A stretch of DNA of 64,000 nucleotides from Novosphingobium sp. B1 (GTDB lineage: Bacteria; Pseudomonadota; Alphaproteobacteria; Sphingomonadales; Sphingomonadaceae): positions 1 to 64,000 of the forward strand of contig NZ_FWXL01000007.1 in assembly GCF_900176395.1 (NCBI RefSeq), read 5' to 3'. This document shows, one piece after another, positions 44,773 to 55,900 of this stretch. A model generated the notes under the pieces. The model was not told the origin of the DNA, made no database searches, and worked only from the letters and a program-made list of their open reading frames with translations. Position numbers and translations under genes: made by a program. Within the stretch, counting starts at the first letter, position 1, and the number at the start of each line of letters is the position of its first letter.

Positions 44773-46110
44773 TTACCGCTTTTCGATCACGGTTTCGAGC
44801 TTGCGGAAGCCGTGGACGAAGTTCGCGCGCACGCGCTCGACTTCCCCCACCACGCGCACCTGCATTCGCCGCTCGTGCATTTCCTCGAGCAAGATGCGCA
44901 GTTGCAGTTCGGCAAGGCGTGCGCCGACGCAGCGATGCACGCCATAGCCGAACGAAAGGTGACGCCGCGCATTGTCGCGATCGACGATAAGCTTGTCGGC
45001 GTTCTCGAACACACTTTCGTCCCGGTTGGCCGAGATGTACCAAAGGATCAGCTTTTCGCCGGCCTTGATCTCCTGACCGAAAAGTTCCGCGTCGGCAGTG
45101 GCCGTCCGGCGCATGTGCGCAAGCGGTGTTACATAGCGGATGCATTCCTGCACAGCATTCGGGATAAGCGAAGGATCGCGGGCCAGCAGATCGCGCTGGT
45201 CCGGGAACTGGTCGAGCGCGTGGACGATGCCCGACATGGTGTTGCGGGTGGTGTCATTGCCGCCCACGATAAGCAGCACGAGATTGCCCATGAACTCCTG
45301 CGGGCTCATGTGGTTCATCGCTTCGGAATGGATCATCATCGAAATGAGATCGCCCGAAGGGCCGCTGCGCATGCGTTCGCCCCAGAGGCGCTGGAAATAG
45401 TGCGCCATTTCGCCGAGGAAGCCGAAGCGCATGTCCGACAGTTCGCGTGCCAGGACAAGTTCCACGTCTCCGGCCCAGTCCGACCAGAACGTCAGGAGGC
45501 GCCGGTCAGGCCAGGGGAAACCGAAAAGCAGCGCGAGCATGCCGGTGGTAAGCTCGATCGAGACCTTGTCGACCCAATCGAACTTTTCGCCCCAAGGCAG
45601 CGAATCGAGCACCTCGCCGGTGCGTTGGCGGATTTCCCGCTCCATCTCGACCATCTTGGCGGGCGTGAAGGCAGGAGCGACCGTACGGCGCTGGCCGGTG
45701 TGTTGCGGCCGGTCCATCGCGATGAACATCGGCAACTGGCGCTCGGCCAGCAGGGCCGGATCGGTATCGGCCGGCGGGTCGCCAATGGTGATGCCACCGT
45801 ATTGCCAGGATGAGGAGAACAGTTCCGGGAGCGATTCGACGTGCTGGATCGCCTTGTGGTTCACCACATTCCAGTAGGCACCATAAGGCGATTCCGGGAC
45901 GAAGTTCACCGGGGCTTCGCGCCGCATCTCGGCAAAGATCGGCTGCCAGCGGTCTTCGACGTAGATGTCGGAGCGGCTCACGTCCCACTTGTGCGTGTGC
46001 GCCGGGAAGGCCTGGGGATTGTCCCTGAGCCAGGCGCTGAACGCCTCGATCGCGGTGGGAGAGCTGCGGTAGGTGAACTGCGGGGCTTCGGGTGCAAGCT
46101 GCGTGGCCAT
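44773..46110 (-). CDS. Cytochrome P450, CYP153-like, 445 aa
   Basis: Soluble bacterial P450: I-helix GGNDTT at 283-288, ExxR at E322-R325, and the heme loop FGYGVHRCVG with Cys394. Segments YGAYWNVV, GGITIGDPP, MFIAMDRPQHTGQRRTV, FDWVDKVSIELTT, LISMM.HSEA and LAHMRRTA closely follow the CYP153 family, which hydroxylates the terminal carbon of alkanes, fatty acids or similar chains. Start ATG 46110 has GGAGG six bases upstream. A ferredoxin reductase gene lies 3.4 kb away; no ferredoxin gene is seen. Confidence 0.9.
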   Translation of the reverse strand: MATQLAPEAPQFTYRSSPTAIEAFSAWLRDNPQAFPAHTHKWDVSRSDIYVEDRWQPIFAEMRREAPVNFVPESPYGAYWNVVNHKAIQHVESLPELFSSSWQYGGITIGDPPADTDPALLAERQLPMFIAMDRPQHTGQRRTVAPAFTPAKMVEMEREIRQRTGEVLDSLPWGEKFDWVDKVSIELTTGMLALLFGFPWPDRRLLTFWSDWAGDVELVLARELSDMRFGFLGEMAHYFQRLWGERMRSGPSGDLISMMIHSEAMNHMSPQEFMGNLVLLIVGGNDTTRNTMSGIVHALDQFPDQRDLLARDPSLIPNAVQECIRYVTPLAHMRRTATADAELFGQEIKAGEKLILWYISANRDESVFENADKLIVDRDNARRHLSFGYGVHRCVGARLAELQLRILLEEMHERRMQVRVVGEVERVRANFVHGFRKLETVIEKR

Positions 46111-46187
46111 GGCTATCCTCCGGAAAGGCCGCACGTTGCCCGCACGGTCCTCGTCACTTTGGTAGCTTGCCACAACCTACATAGGTG

Positions 46188-47408
46188 TCAATAAGCTTTG
46201 CGCCTGAACAGGGAACGCTTGGTCTTGCCTCGTGCAGGGCCGGATTTCATCACGGTCCGCCGAAACAGTTGCGCTCCTGCCCGCACGATAACCACCACCC
46301 ACAATGCCTGCCAGGCCAGCGCGAGGATGTGCGGCCAAACCTCGGGCTGCTGTGCGGCGCGGGCCAGCATCGCGTAGGGCGAACTGACCGGGAATATCAC
46401 CGAAAGCCATTCGACCCACGAGCCCGGCATGCTCAGCGCGTAGCTAGAAAAGAAGAACACCATGAGCTGGAACATCGAGACCGGCATCGACAGCGTCTGC
46501 ACCTCGCGCACTGTTGCGGCCATGCCCCCGATCGACAGGAACAGCGATCCCATCAGCAGATAGGCCATGGCGAAATAAAGGAAGCCCAGCGTCAGGAAGA
46601 GAGGCCAGCCGACCGCGGGCGCCGAAAGCGGCGGCATGCTCTTGGCGCCTGCAAGCACGATAAGGCCAATCGCCGTGCCCCACACGGCAATGCCAACCAG
46701 ACTGACGGCGAGCATCGCAAAGAGCTTGCCCATGAACATCGCGTCCATCGGCACGGCTGCCGCAAGCACCTCGATGATCTTGTTGCCCTTCTCCTCGACA
46801 AGATTGGACAAAACCATCCCGGCCAGAAGCATGGTGAGGAGGAACAGCAGGACCTGACTGCCCTGCGCGGTATAGGCCTGGCCGGTACGGACCTTGGCGA
46901 TAGAGGTGTTGACCTCTTCCACCTGCACGTCCGGGTAAGCCGTCGGCGTATCGGCACGGGCGCGCGCGGCAAGGTTCGAGACAAGACCGACCCACTGCCG
47001 CGCACGATCGGCGGTGGCGGTCAGGGTCGGCGCCGCAAGCGTGCCGCCAACGACTGCGGTAACCTCGCGGTCGGCGTTGGAAAGCGCAGCCCTGGCATCG
47101 AAGGCTTGGCCCTGCCCTGGCGTTGCAAGCTGGATCATGTCGGGCAAGCCGCCCGCCACGCGCCCGTCCAGTTCCTCGCGCGCGGCGATCATGCGCTTGT
47201 TATCGGCAGCGCTCATGGCAAGGCCGATGGTGGGCTTCTCGACGTTCTGCTGGACCTTGGCGCCGATGTTTCCTGCCAGTCCTCCGACTATCACCGGAAA
47301 GGCCGGGCCGATCAGAAAGAAGATGAATGTCTTTGAAAAGACCACCGCGACAAAATCGCGCCGCGCGATGACAAGAGCAGCGCGCAGCTTCTCGGCAAAT
47401 CCGGTCAT
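46188..47408 (-). CDS. ABC transporter permease, NatB-like, 406 aa
   Basis: One N-terminal membrane segment, a large extracytoplasmic domain (about 60-190), then five clustered helices (about 215-375). This is the ABC-2 layout of NatB, which exports sodium or other substrates. The ATG overlaps the stop of the ATPase gene by four bases, so the two subunits are coupled. Substrate unknown. Confidence 0.88.
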   Translation of the reverse strand: MTGFAEKLRAALVIARRDFVAVVFSKTFIFFLIGPAFPVIVGGLAGNIGAKVQQNVEKPTIGLAMSAADNKRMIAAREELDGRVAGGLPDMIQLATPGQGQAFDARAALSNADREVTAVVGGTLAAPTLTATADRARQWVGLVSNLAARARADTPTAYPDVQVEEVNTSIAKVRTGQAYTAQGSQVLLFLLTMLLAGMVLSNLVEEKGNKIIEVLAAAVPMDAMFMGKLFAMLAVSLVGIAVWGTAIGLIVLAGAKSMPPLSAPAVGWPLFLTLGFLYFAMAYLLMGSLFLSIGGMAATVREVQTLSMPVSMFQLMVFFFSSYALSMPGSWVEWLSVIFPVSSPYAMLARAAQQPEVWPHILALAWQALWVVVIVRAGAQLFRRTVMKSGPARGKTKRSLFRRKAY

Positions 47409-48406
47409 CGCGGCTCTCCTTCGCTTTCCTCAAGCGCCTTGGCGGCAGCCTCGCCGGCAATCGCGACAAAGGCATCGTGCAAACCCGCCCGCTCGATCGA
47501 CAGGCTGAGAATGCCGGCATTGCCTTCGATCAAGGCGCGCAGCAGCGGCTCCACGCCGGTCTCGGGCAGGGTAAAGTGCCAGAAGGCGCCTTCGTGCCGG
47601 ACATCGTCGGGAAGCGCGCCACGCCATGGTCCGTCCTGCGCGCGCGTTTCGAGGCGGACTTGCGGACGCAGGCGGTCCCTCGCAAGGTCCACCGGCCCGG
47701 CGAAGGGCACCTTCCCCCCGGCGATGATCGCCACCTGATCGCACAGGCGCTCAGCGTGAGCGATGACGTGGGTGGAAAAGATCACCGTCGTGCCGCTCGC
47801 CGCAAGCGCGCGAATCATGCGTTCGAGCTTGCCCTGGTTTAACGCATCAAGCCCGGAAAACGGTTCGTCGAAGACGACGAGATCCGGCTGGTGCACGAGG
47901 GTTCCGAGAAGCTGCACCGTTTGCGCCATGCCTTTCGACATTTGCCTGATCTGGCGGTCTGCCGCGTAGCCAAGCCCATGCTCTTCAAGCAGTTCGCGCC
48001 CGCGACGCCGCCCTTCCTTCAGCGGAACACCGCGCAGGGCGGCAAGGAAGCCGATTGCCTCGTAAGCCTTCATCGCCGGGTAGAGCCCGCGCTCTTCGGG
48101 CAGGTATCCGATCCGGCGCGCGACTTCCGTCGGCCGTTCATGACCCAGCACCCGCCGGTAGCCAGCATCGGGATCGATGATGCCGAGCAGCATGCGCAGC
48201 GTCGTGGTCTTGCCTGCACCGTTGGGGCCGAGGATGCCATAGATCGAACCCTTGGGCACGGCGATGTCCACGCCATCGACGGCAGTAAAGCCGTCAAAGC
48301 GCTTCACCAGACCACGTGCGTCTATGGCCAGTTCAGGGCTTCCTGTCACACTGCCCCTGCCCGAAACGTTGCCTGTCACGGGCCATTCCCCTAGCTCGAT
48401 CTTCAT
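47405..48406 (-). CDS. ABC transporter ATP-binding protein, NatA-like, 333 aa
   Basis: Walker A GPNGAGKTT, signature MSKGMAQ (a NatA-type variant of LSGGQ), Walker B VVFDEPFSGLD and an H-loop STHVIAHAE. The C-terminal 100 residues form a separate domain common in this exporter family. It pairs with the permease gene it overlaps. Confidence 0.92.
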   Translation of the reverse strand: MKIELGEWPVTGNVSGRGSVTGSPELAIDARGLVKRFDGFTAVDGVDIAVPKGSIYGILGPNGAGKTTTLRMLLGIIDPDAGYRRVLGHERPTEVARRIGYLPEERGLYPAMKAYEAIGFLAALRGVPLKEGRRRGRELLEEHGLGYAADRQIRQMSKGMAQTVQLLGTLVHQPDLVVFDEPFSGLDALNQGKLERMIRALAASGTTVIFSTHVIAHAERLCDQVAIIAGGKVPFAGPVDLARDRLRPQVRLETRAQDGPWRGALPDDVRHEGAFWHFTLPETGVEPLLRALIEGNAGILSLSIERAGLHDAFVAIAGEAAAKALEESEGEPR

Positions 48407-48452
48407 GGAACATGCGCTAAGCGATAGTCGATGAACGAGCGGGACAGCAAGT

Positions 48453-49502
48453 TTGGTTAATCACGGCGCAGGTACTGTCAATGAACGGCTAAAGGCTGAG
48501 GCTTTCCGCCTCGGTTTCGCCGCCTGTGGCATTGCGCCTGCAGTCGACGACCCGGTTCGCGCCCAGCGCCTGGAGCAATGGCTGGGCGAGGAATGCCACG
48601 GCACGATGGAGTGGATGGAGACGCGTCTGCATCACCGCCGCGGTCCGCAGTCGCTCTGGCCCGATGCACGAAGCGTTATAGCGCTGGGGATGAGCTACGC
48701 TCCGGCGGCAGATCCACGCGCACTGGAAGCGCACCCGGAGCGAGGCCGCATCTCCGTCTATGCCCAGGGCGGCGATTATCACGATGTCGTGAAACGAAAT
48801 CTCAAGGCGCTGGCGCGCTGGCTCGTAGCCGAAGTGCCGGGGGCTGAGGTCAAGGTCTTCGTCGATACGGCGCCCGTGATGGAAAAACCGCTGGGGCAAG
48901 CGGCCGGAATCGGTTGGCAGGGCAAGCACACCAATCTGGTGAGCCGGAGCCATGGCTCATGGCTGTTCCTCGGGGCTATCTACACGACACTGGACCTGAT
49001 CTCGGACACTCCACATGCCGACCGCTGCGGATCATGCACCGCATGCCAGACGGCATGTCCCACAAATGCTTTTCCCAAGCCATATCAGCTGGATGCGCGG
49101 CGTTGCATCTCCTACCTCACGATCGAGCACAAAGGCCCGGTAGCGGAGGAGTTTCGCGCCGCCTTGGGCAACCGGATCTATGGCTGCGACGATTGCCTGG
49201 CGGCCTGCCCGTGGAACAGCTTTGCGCAGGCCGCGCAGGCCAATCGGGCATTCCTTCCGCGCGCCGAGTTGACCGCGCCGAGACTGGCCGAACTACTGGC
49301 GCTGGACGATGCCACCTTCCGGCAAGTGTTCAGCGGCAGCCCGATCAAGCGAATCGGGCGGGACCGGATGGTGCGCAATTGTCTCTATGCTGCCGGAAAC
49401 AGCGGAAGCCAGGCGCTTTTGCCAGTGGTGCAAGGCCTTTGCGATGACGCTGATCCTGCGGTGGCAGATGCCGCCCGCTGGGCCGCCGCGCGGCTGGCCT
49501 AG
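48453..49502 (+). CDS. queG: Epoxyqueuosine reductase QueG, 349 aa
   Basis: Last step of queuosine synthesis: reduction of the epoxide in tRNA by a cobalamin and iron-sulfur enzyme. Two [4Fe-4S] motifs are present, [12 protein letters not shown] and CDDCLAACP, and the N-terminal half is the corrinoid-binding part. The start is TTG 48453; no ATG fits. Together with the transporter at 19.8 kb it makes the queuosine pathway use imported precursors plausible. Confidence 0.94.
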   Translation: MVNHGAGTVNERLKAEAFRLGFAACGIAPAVDDPVRAQRLEQWLGEECHGTMEWMETRLHHRRGPQSLWPDARSVIALGMSYAPAADPRALEAHPERGRISVYAQGGDYHDVVKRNLKALARWLVAEVPGAEVKVFVDTAPVMEKPLGQAAGIGWQGKHTNLVSRSHGSWLFLGAIYTTLDLISDTPHADRCGSCTACQTACPTNAFPKPYQLDARRCISYLTIEHKGPVAEEFRAALGNRIYGCDDCLAACPWNSFAQAAQANRAFLPRAELTAPRLAELLALDDATFRQVFSGSPIKRIGRDRMVRNCLYAAGNSGSQALLPVVQGLCDDADPAVADAARWAAARLA

Positions 49503-50743
49503 GCCATCATCTCCTTGAGCGGCACAGTAGCGTCGGCGAGCTGCTCAGGCGCGATCTGGGCGCGGGCTTCGACCAGTTTCTTGCCTTGCACATAGTCCTT
49601 GACCATGTTCACGCAATCGAGCGCAATGACCTTGCCGTTCTTGAGGTAAACCACCGAGAACGAGCGCGTGGCCGGGTCGCCGCGCAGCACGGCGCTGTCA
49701 TGCCCTGTCGAGAGACCGACGGTCTGCAGGCGCAGGTCGTACTGGTTGGACCAGAACCACGGCGTCGCCTTGTAGGGCGCTTCGGTGCCGCAGATGCACT
49801 TGGCAGCCGTGGTCGCCATGTCATTGGCGTTCTGGACGGACTCGAGGCGGATCACCGCGCCGTTGGCGAAGTCGTTCGAGTGGGCCGCGCAATCGCCGAT
49901 CGCATAGACATCGGGCAGCGACGTGCGGCACAGTTCGTCGACGTCGACGCCATTGCCGCCCGCGGCGCCTGCAGAGAGCAGCGGGCCGACGCAGGGTACG
50001 ATGCCGATGCCGACGATCACGATGTCGGCCGGGATGACCGAGCCGTCCTGCATCTTGACGCCGGCCACCTTGACGCCATCACCCTCGATGCAATCCATCG
50101 CAGCGCCAGTGCGCAGATCGACGCCGTGCGCGCGATGTTCGGCCTGATAGAATTCGGACAAGGCTTCACCGGCAACGCGGGCCAGCACACGCGGCAGGGC
50201 TTCGAGCAGGGTGACCGAGACGTCGAACTTGGTCAGCACGGCAGCGGCTTCCAAGCCGATGTAGCCACCGCCGACGACCACGGCGCGCTTTGCACCCCCA
50301 ATTGCATCAAGGGCATCGAGTTCGGCCATCAGCCGGTCGGCGTCTTCCCTGGTGCGGACGGCGTGGACCCCCTTGAGATCAGCGCCCATGCACGAAAGGC
50401 GGCGCGGATCGCCGCCGGTGGCCCAGATAAGCTTGCCGTAGCCGATCTCCGAGCCGTCACCGAGCTTCACCGTGTGCGCGGCAGGATCGAGCGAGACGAC
50501 TTCGGCGCCGAGCTTCATCTCGACAGCCTTGTCTTCCCAGAACTGCGCCGGGCGGATGCAGATGCGATCGAACGTCTTGTCGCGGGCGAGATATTCCTTG
50601 GACAGCGGCGGACGCTCGTAAGGGATTTCCGGCTCACGGCCGATCACCAGGATGCGGCCCTCGAAGCCGTTCTGCCGCAGCGCGATCGCGGCCTGTGCCC
50701 CGCCGTGCCCGGCACCCACGATGATGACGTCTGCGTGCTCCAT
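49499..50743 (-). CDS. FAD-dependent ferredoxin reductase, 413 aa
   Basis: Rossmann folds [14 protein letters not shown] (FAD, about residue 5-18) and [14 protein letters not shown] (NAD, about 150), with [11 protein letters not shown] and [10 protein letters not shown]. This is the putidaredoxin reductase/rhodocoxin reductase type that feeds electrons to P450s by way of a [2Fe-2S] ferredoxin. GGAGG lies eight bases upstream of ATG 50743. Convergent with queG, with a 4-bp overlap of the stops. Confidence 0.92.
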   Translation of the reverse strand: MEHADVIIVGAGHGGAQAAIALRQNGFEGRILVIGREPEIPYERPPLSKEYLARDKTFDRICIRPAQFWEDKAVEMKLGAEVVSLDPAAHTVKLGDGSEIGYGKLIWATGGDPRRLSCMGADLKGVHAVRTREDADRLMAELDALDAIGGAKRAVVVGGGYIGLEAAAVLTKFDVSVTLLEALPRVLARVAGEALSEFYQAEHRAHGVDLRTGAAMDCIEGDGVKVAGVKMQDGSVIPADIVIVGIGIVPCVGPLLSAGAAGGNGVDVDELCRTSLPDVYAIGDCAAHSNDFANGAVIRLESVQNANDMATTAAKCICGTEAPYKATPWFWSNQYDLRLQTVGLSTGHDSAVLRGDPATRSFSVVYLKNGKVIALDCVNMVKDYVQGKKLVEARAQIAPEQLADATVPLKEMMA

Positions 50744-50834
50744 GCTCGAATCCTCCCGATCGTTGCACGGGCGTTTGGCCAAAATCGCCCGAGCGTCAAC
50801 AGAACGTCTTCAAAAAGACCGATGCGGGCGAGCG

Positions 50835-51443
50835 TCAGATTTCTATGATCGTCCCGGCGAGACGTTCGACTTCGGAACGTTCGTGGCTGACGTAGAGAAC
50901 GGGCAGGCACAATTCGTCACGCAGGCGTTCGATCGTGCGCATCACTTCTTCCCGGCGAGCGCGATCGAGCGATGACAGGGGCTCATCCATGAGCAGGAAA
51001 CGAGGGTCCGACAGCAGAGCGCGGCCAATGGCGACGCGCTGCGCCTCTCCGCCGGACAGGGACCGTGGCCAGCGGTCAAGCAGATGGCCAATGCCGAGGA
51101 ACGCGACAACATCGTCCAATGACATGAGCCCGCCTTGGCGCAGGCCATATGCGAGGTTGGCACGAACGCGCAGGTGCGGAAAAAGGCGAGCGTCCTGAAA
51201 CACGTACCCTGCCCGGCGAAGCTGGACTGGCACATCGGTCCCGGCTTCACTGTCGAACAGAACTTCACCACCAACAACGATCCGGCCCCTATCCGGCTTG
51301 AGCAGTCCGGAAACCATGTTGAGGATCGAAGTCTTGCCGGCGCCCGAGGGACCATAGAGTGCGGTCAGTCCGGGTTTTGCGGTGAAGCTGCAAGTGATGT
51401 GCGTATCGCCGATCATGCGCGAGACGGCCACCTCAAAGGACAT
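50835..51443 (-). CDS. modC: Molybdate ABC transporter ATPase ModC, short form, 202 aa
   Basis: ABC domain with YGPSGAGKTSIL, LSGGEAQRVAIGRA and LLMDEPLSSLD. The protein ends after the ABC domain; the C-terminal molybdate-binding TOBE/Mop domain found in most ModC proteins (about 350 aa) is missing. Its ATG lies inside the modB 3' end (11-bp overlap). Confidence 0.9.
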   Translation of the reverse strand: MSFEVAVSRMIGDTHITCSFTAKPGLTALYGPSGAGKTSILNMVSGLLKPDRGRIVVGGEVLFDSEAGTDVPVQLRRAGYVFQDARLFPHLRVRANLAYGLRQGGLMSLDDVVAFLGIGHLLDRWPRSLSGGEAQRVAIGRALLSDPRFLLMDEPLSSLDRARREEVMRTIERLRDELCLPVLYVSHERSEVERLAGTIIEI

Positions 51444-52119
51444 GGGCGCCCCTCCCCATGCGGCGGGCAAGCATTTCCGAGATGACCAGTGCAGCCACCG
51501 AAAGCACTACCGAAACGATGGCGAGACGGGCCACTGCGCTTTCCCCGCCGGGAATCTGCAAAGCGCTGTAGATGGCCAGCGGCAGCGTCTGCGTTTCGCC
51601 GGGAATGTTGCTGACGAAGGTGATTGTCGCGCCAAATTCGCCGAGCGAGCGGGCGAAACCCAAGACTGTTCCCGCGATCACGCCGGGAAGCGCAAGAGGG
51701 ACCGTGATCGTGCGGAATACCCGCCAGCGAGACGCGCCCAGCGTCATCGCAGCGGCTTCAAGACGCCGGTCGACCGCCTCGATCGACAGGCGCATGGCGC
51801 GGACCATCAACGGCAGGGCCATGACCGCTGCGGCGAGCGCGGCGCCGGTCCAGCGGAACATGAAAGTGATGCCGAGCGCGCGTTCGAGCCAAGCGCCTGC
51901 CGGACCTGCAGGGCCGAAGGCAAGAAGCAGCAGCCAGCCCGTCACGACCGGCGGAAGAACCAAGGGCAGGTGAATCAGCGCATCGAGCAAAAGCTTGCCG
52001 GGAAAGCGGCCGCGGGCGAGCGCCCATGCCAGTGCGAACGCGATCGGCAGGCATGCCATGACGGCGACGGCACCGACCTTGAGGGAAAGCCGGATGATCT
52101 CCCACTCATCTGCGCTCAT
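51433..52119 (-). CDS. modB: Molybdate ABC transporter permease ModB, 228 aa
   Basis: Five to six membrane helices and the inner-membrane EAA loop EAAAMTLGASRWRVFRTITVPLALPGV. It forms the channel for molybdate or tungstate. The start overlaps the modA stop by 4 bp. Confidence 0.93.
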   Translation of the reverse strand: MSADEWEIIRLSLKVGAVAVMACLPIAFALAWALARGRFPGKLLLDALIHLPLVLPPVVTGWLLLLAFGPAGPAGAWLERALGITFMFRWTGAALAAAVMALPLMVRAMRLSIEAVDRRLEAAAMTLGASRWRVFRTITVPLALPGVIAGTVLGFARSLGEFGATITFVSNIPGETQTLPLAIYSALQIPGGESAVARLAIVSVVLSVAALVISEMLARRMGRGAHVL

Positions 52120-52892
52120 CGATGCTGGCCGAAGCCGCGCTTGAGGAAAATGGCGCGGCCCTCGCGCGAGATCAGGAATCGGCGGAAAGCTTCGGCGTCA
52201 CGGTGGCGCGAGGTGGCCAGTAGGGCGACCGGATAAGTGATCGGTTGATGGCTGGCAGGCGGAAACCTGCCGACAACGCGCACGCCGCGCGAAGCCAAGG
52301 CGTCAGTTGCATAGACGATGCCAAGCGGCGCTGCGCCCCGCTCGACCAGCGCAAGGGCCGCGCGCACATTCTCGGCAGCGGCAACCTTGCCGGAGACGCG
52401 ATGCCATACGCCGAGCCGGGTTAGCGCCTCGCGGCCATAGCGACCCGCGGGGACCGCAGCAGGATCGGCCATGGCAACGCGGCCATTGCCGAGCACCGCA
52501 GCAAGCGGAAAGTTGCGGTGGATCTGCATGGTCAGCCGGCTTCGCGCGGGGCCGACGAGGACAAGGCTGTTCTCGGTGAGACGGGCGCGACTCCCCGATT
52601 TTAGCAGCGACTTGCCCTGAAGGTAATTCATCCACTCTTCATCGGCGGAGGCGAAGAGATCGGCACGCGCGCCTGCCTCGGCCTGGCGCGCCAATGCCGA
52701 GGATGCGGCAAACGACAGGACTGGACGGGCATGGCCCTTTCTGGCCCAGGCATCCGCAGCGTCGGTCATCGCTTCCTGCAGGCTTGCGGCAGCGAGCACC
52801 AGCGGCCCCCTGTCCTGAGCCAGCGCCGGCGGTGCTACAGCCAGCGCGATCAGCAGAGCGAGAATGGCACGAAGCAGAGTCTGCGGCATCAT
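52116..52892 (-). CDS. modA: Molybdate-binding periplasmic protein ModA, 258 aa
   Basis: Signal peptide to about residue 26 (ALAQ), then the periplasmic binding fold with VLAAASLQEAMTDAADAW, SFAASSALARQAEAGARADLF and YATDA. Captures molybdate for ModBC. The frame is open further upstream, but ATG 52892 starts the signal peptide. TATATAC near 52918-52924 could serve as a -10. Confidence 0.93.
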   Translation of the reverse strand: MMPQTLLRAILALLIALAVAPPALAQDRGPLVLAAASLQEAMTDAADAWARKGHARPVLSFAASSALARQAEAGARADLFASADEEWMNYLQGKSLLKSGSRARLTENSLVLVGPARSRLTMQIHRNFPLAAVLGNGRVAMADPAAVPAGRYGREALTRLGVWHRVSGKVAAAENVRAALALVERGAAPLGIVYATDALASRGVRVVGRFPPASHQPITYPVALLATSRHRDAEAFRRFLISREGRAIFLKRGFGQHR

Positions 52893-52960
52893 GGTTCCGG
52901 AACAAGCTATGTTCGGCTGTATATACCATGATGCCGCTCGGGCAATCGCGGTCTCGGGAT

Positions 52961-55900
52961 TCAGCGACCGAGCAATGTCCTTGCCTGGCTGGCAACCTGC
53001 GCGAGCATGGCAGGGGCAACGGCTGGCGCCGCCTGCGCGCGGGCGACAAGGCTGCGGAACTGGCGCACGGCGACGGCATTTGCGTTGAGCCATTCGCTGA
53101 CGAAGGCATCAGGTGAACCACCCTTGGAGCGTGCGAGGAAATCCAGGCGCATCTGCTGGAAATCGCGAGCAAGACCGGCCACGAGCAGACGCTCCCAGGG
53201 GTCAGACGGATTCATCCGCCGCGCCGCCTGCTGCGCCCAGTCAATGCCCAAGGCCGCGCCAAGATCGGCGAAGGCACCGGTGAGCGCCGCAGCATCGACA
53301 TTCAGCTCCCCGGCAAGGTGGGCAAGACCGATTGCGCCGTCCATGTCGTACAGATGCACCAGCCGCGCGGCGATCTCGGCGGGGACTCCGCTTGTCGCAA
53401 GATCGTCGGCCATCCGGCGCGCCTGCGCCTGCGCCGCACCGCGCAGCAGTTCTGCAGTCGTGTGTGAAAGCAGCGCAACGCCGCCGAACAGGTCCTCGAT
53501 CAGGTCATCGGGCGATTGCGTGCCCCGACCGGCGCGCAGGACATCGGCAACGTGGCCGCGCAGTCCTTGCGCAATGCGGTCGAACAGGTCGAGCCGCAGG
53601 GTTTCGGGCATGTCTGCGGTGTCGAGCAAGTTCCAGGTCTTGCGCAGATCGAGCAGGCGCTCTGCCGCGACGAACGCTGCCGCCACCTGAGCCAGCGAAA
53701 CGCCCTCCTCTTCGCACAGTTCGAACGGGATCACTGGCCCCATGCGATTGATTATGCGGTTGGCAAGCTTCGTGGCGATGATCTCGCGACGCAGGCGGTG
53801 GTGAACGATCTCCGTTTCGAAGGCTTCGCGCATCTGCTGCGGGAAAGCGGCAACGAGTTCCTCTTCGAGCACAGGATCATCGACCACGCTGCTTTCCTCA
53901 AGCGCGCGCTGGAGGACGAGCTTGCTGCTCGACAGCAGCACTGCAAGTTCGGGGCGGGTAAGCCCCTGCCCGGCAGCGGCGCGACGGGCGAGATCCTCGG
54001 CACCGGCAAGGCCTTCGGTTTTGCGATCCAGGTCTCCGCCTTCCTCGAGCACATCGATAAGACGCGACCAAGCCGGCATGGCGGCGGCACCGCCACGTTC
54101 GGCGATCGAAAGCGCCAGCGCCTGCAGGCGGTTGTCCTCGAGCACCAGGTGGGCGACTTCGTCGGTCATTGCTGCCAGCAATTCGACGCGGGCGTCCTCG
54201 GTCAGCTTGCCCGAGCGCTTGGCCGCGGCAAGCGCAATCTTGATATTGACCTCGTTGTCCGAACAATCGACGCCAGCGGAATTGTCGATGAAGTCGGTGT
54301 TGATCCTTCCCCCGTGGAGGGAGAACTCGATGCGCGCGGCCTGCGTGGTGCCAAGGTTGGCGCCTTCGCCGATGACCTTCGCGCGGACTTCGTTAGCCGA
54401 GACGCGCACCGAATCGTTCGATGGGTCACCGACATCGACGTTGTTCTGCGTCGAAGCCTTCACATAAGTGCCAATGCCGCCAAACCACAGCAAGTCGACC
54501 GGGCTTTGTAGGATCAGCGAGATCAGCGAATCCGGGTCGATCTCCGGCAACTCGACGCCCAGCATCGCCTGCACTTCGGCCGAAAGCGGAATGGACTTCA
54601 TCGCGCGCGGGAAGACGCCGCCGCCGGTGGAAATCAGGCTCTTGTCGTAATCGTCCCAGCTGGAGCGTGGCAAGGCGAACATGCGGTTGCGTTCGTCCCA
54701 GCTCCTTGCCGGATCGGGATCGGGATCGAGGAAGATATGGCGGTGGTCAAACGCCGCGACGACCTTGAGCGCCTTCGACAGGAGCATGCCGTTGCCGAAC
54801 ACGTCGCCCGACATGTCGCCGCATCCTGCCACACGGACGGGTTGCGTCTGCACGTCCACGCCCATCTCGATGAAGTGGCGGCGCACCGAGAGCCAGGCAC
54901 CCTTGGCAGTGATTCCCATCGCCTTGTGGTCGTAGCCCTTCGATCCGCCACTGGCGAAAGCATCGTCGAGCCAGAAGTCCTTCGATTCTGCGATGGCATT
55001 GGCAACGTCGGAGAAGGTGGCCGTACCCTTGTCGGCGGCAACGACGAAATAGGGGTCCTCGCCATCACGGATCACGACATCTGCGGGATGGACGACCTTG
55101 CCCTCCACGATGTTGTCGGTGATCGACAGCAGCGTGCGGATGAAGACCTGATAGCTGGCCTTTCCTTCAGCCAGCCAGCCTTCGCGATCCTTGACGGGAT
55201 CGGGCAAGTGCTTGGGATAGAATCCGCCCTTGGCGCCTGTAGGCACGATGACGGCATTCTTGACGCGCTGCGCCTTCATCAGGCCCAGTACTTCAGTGCG
55301 GAAGTCGTCGCGCCGGTCGGACCAGCGCAGCCCGCCGCGAGCTACCGGGCCGGCGCGCAGGTGAATGCCTTCGACACGGGGGCTGTAGACGAAGATCTCG
55401 CGCCACGGCAGCGGCTTGGGCAACCCCGGGACGAGTGCGGAATCGATCTTGAAGGCCAATGCCTCCGCAGCGGCTGGAGCAAAAGCATTGGTACGCAAAA
55501 TGGCGCCAACAAGCGCGCGGAAGCTGCGCAGGAGACGGTCGTCATTGATCGCGGCAACGCCGGCCAAGCCAGTCTTGATGCGATCTTCGGCTGTGACGAA
55601 GGCCCCTTCGCGATTGCCCGCGAAGGCAGGATCGTGTCGCGCAACAAAGGCGTCAACCAGCCCGCGCGTGACGAAAGGGGCGTTCTTGAGCGCTTCGACC
55701 ACGGTGGGGATGCCGAAGGTCAAACCGGCCTGGCGCAAGTAGCGATAGAACGCGCGCAGCCAGTTGGCTTCGGTGGCAGTCAAACCAGTTGCGACGATCA
55801 GCCGGTTGAAGGCGTCGTCTTCGGCCGCGCCGTTCAGCACGGCAGAAAGCGAACTTTCGATCGAAGCTGCGCGGGCTAACAGATCTTCGACAGAGCTGTC

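Noticed and set aside
52893..52960. ModE-type operator upstream of modA
   Set aside because: TATATAC is present, but no two-armed ModE consensus can be made out; it is more simply a -10.
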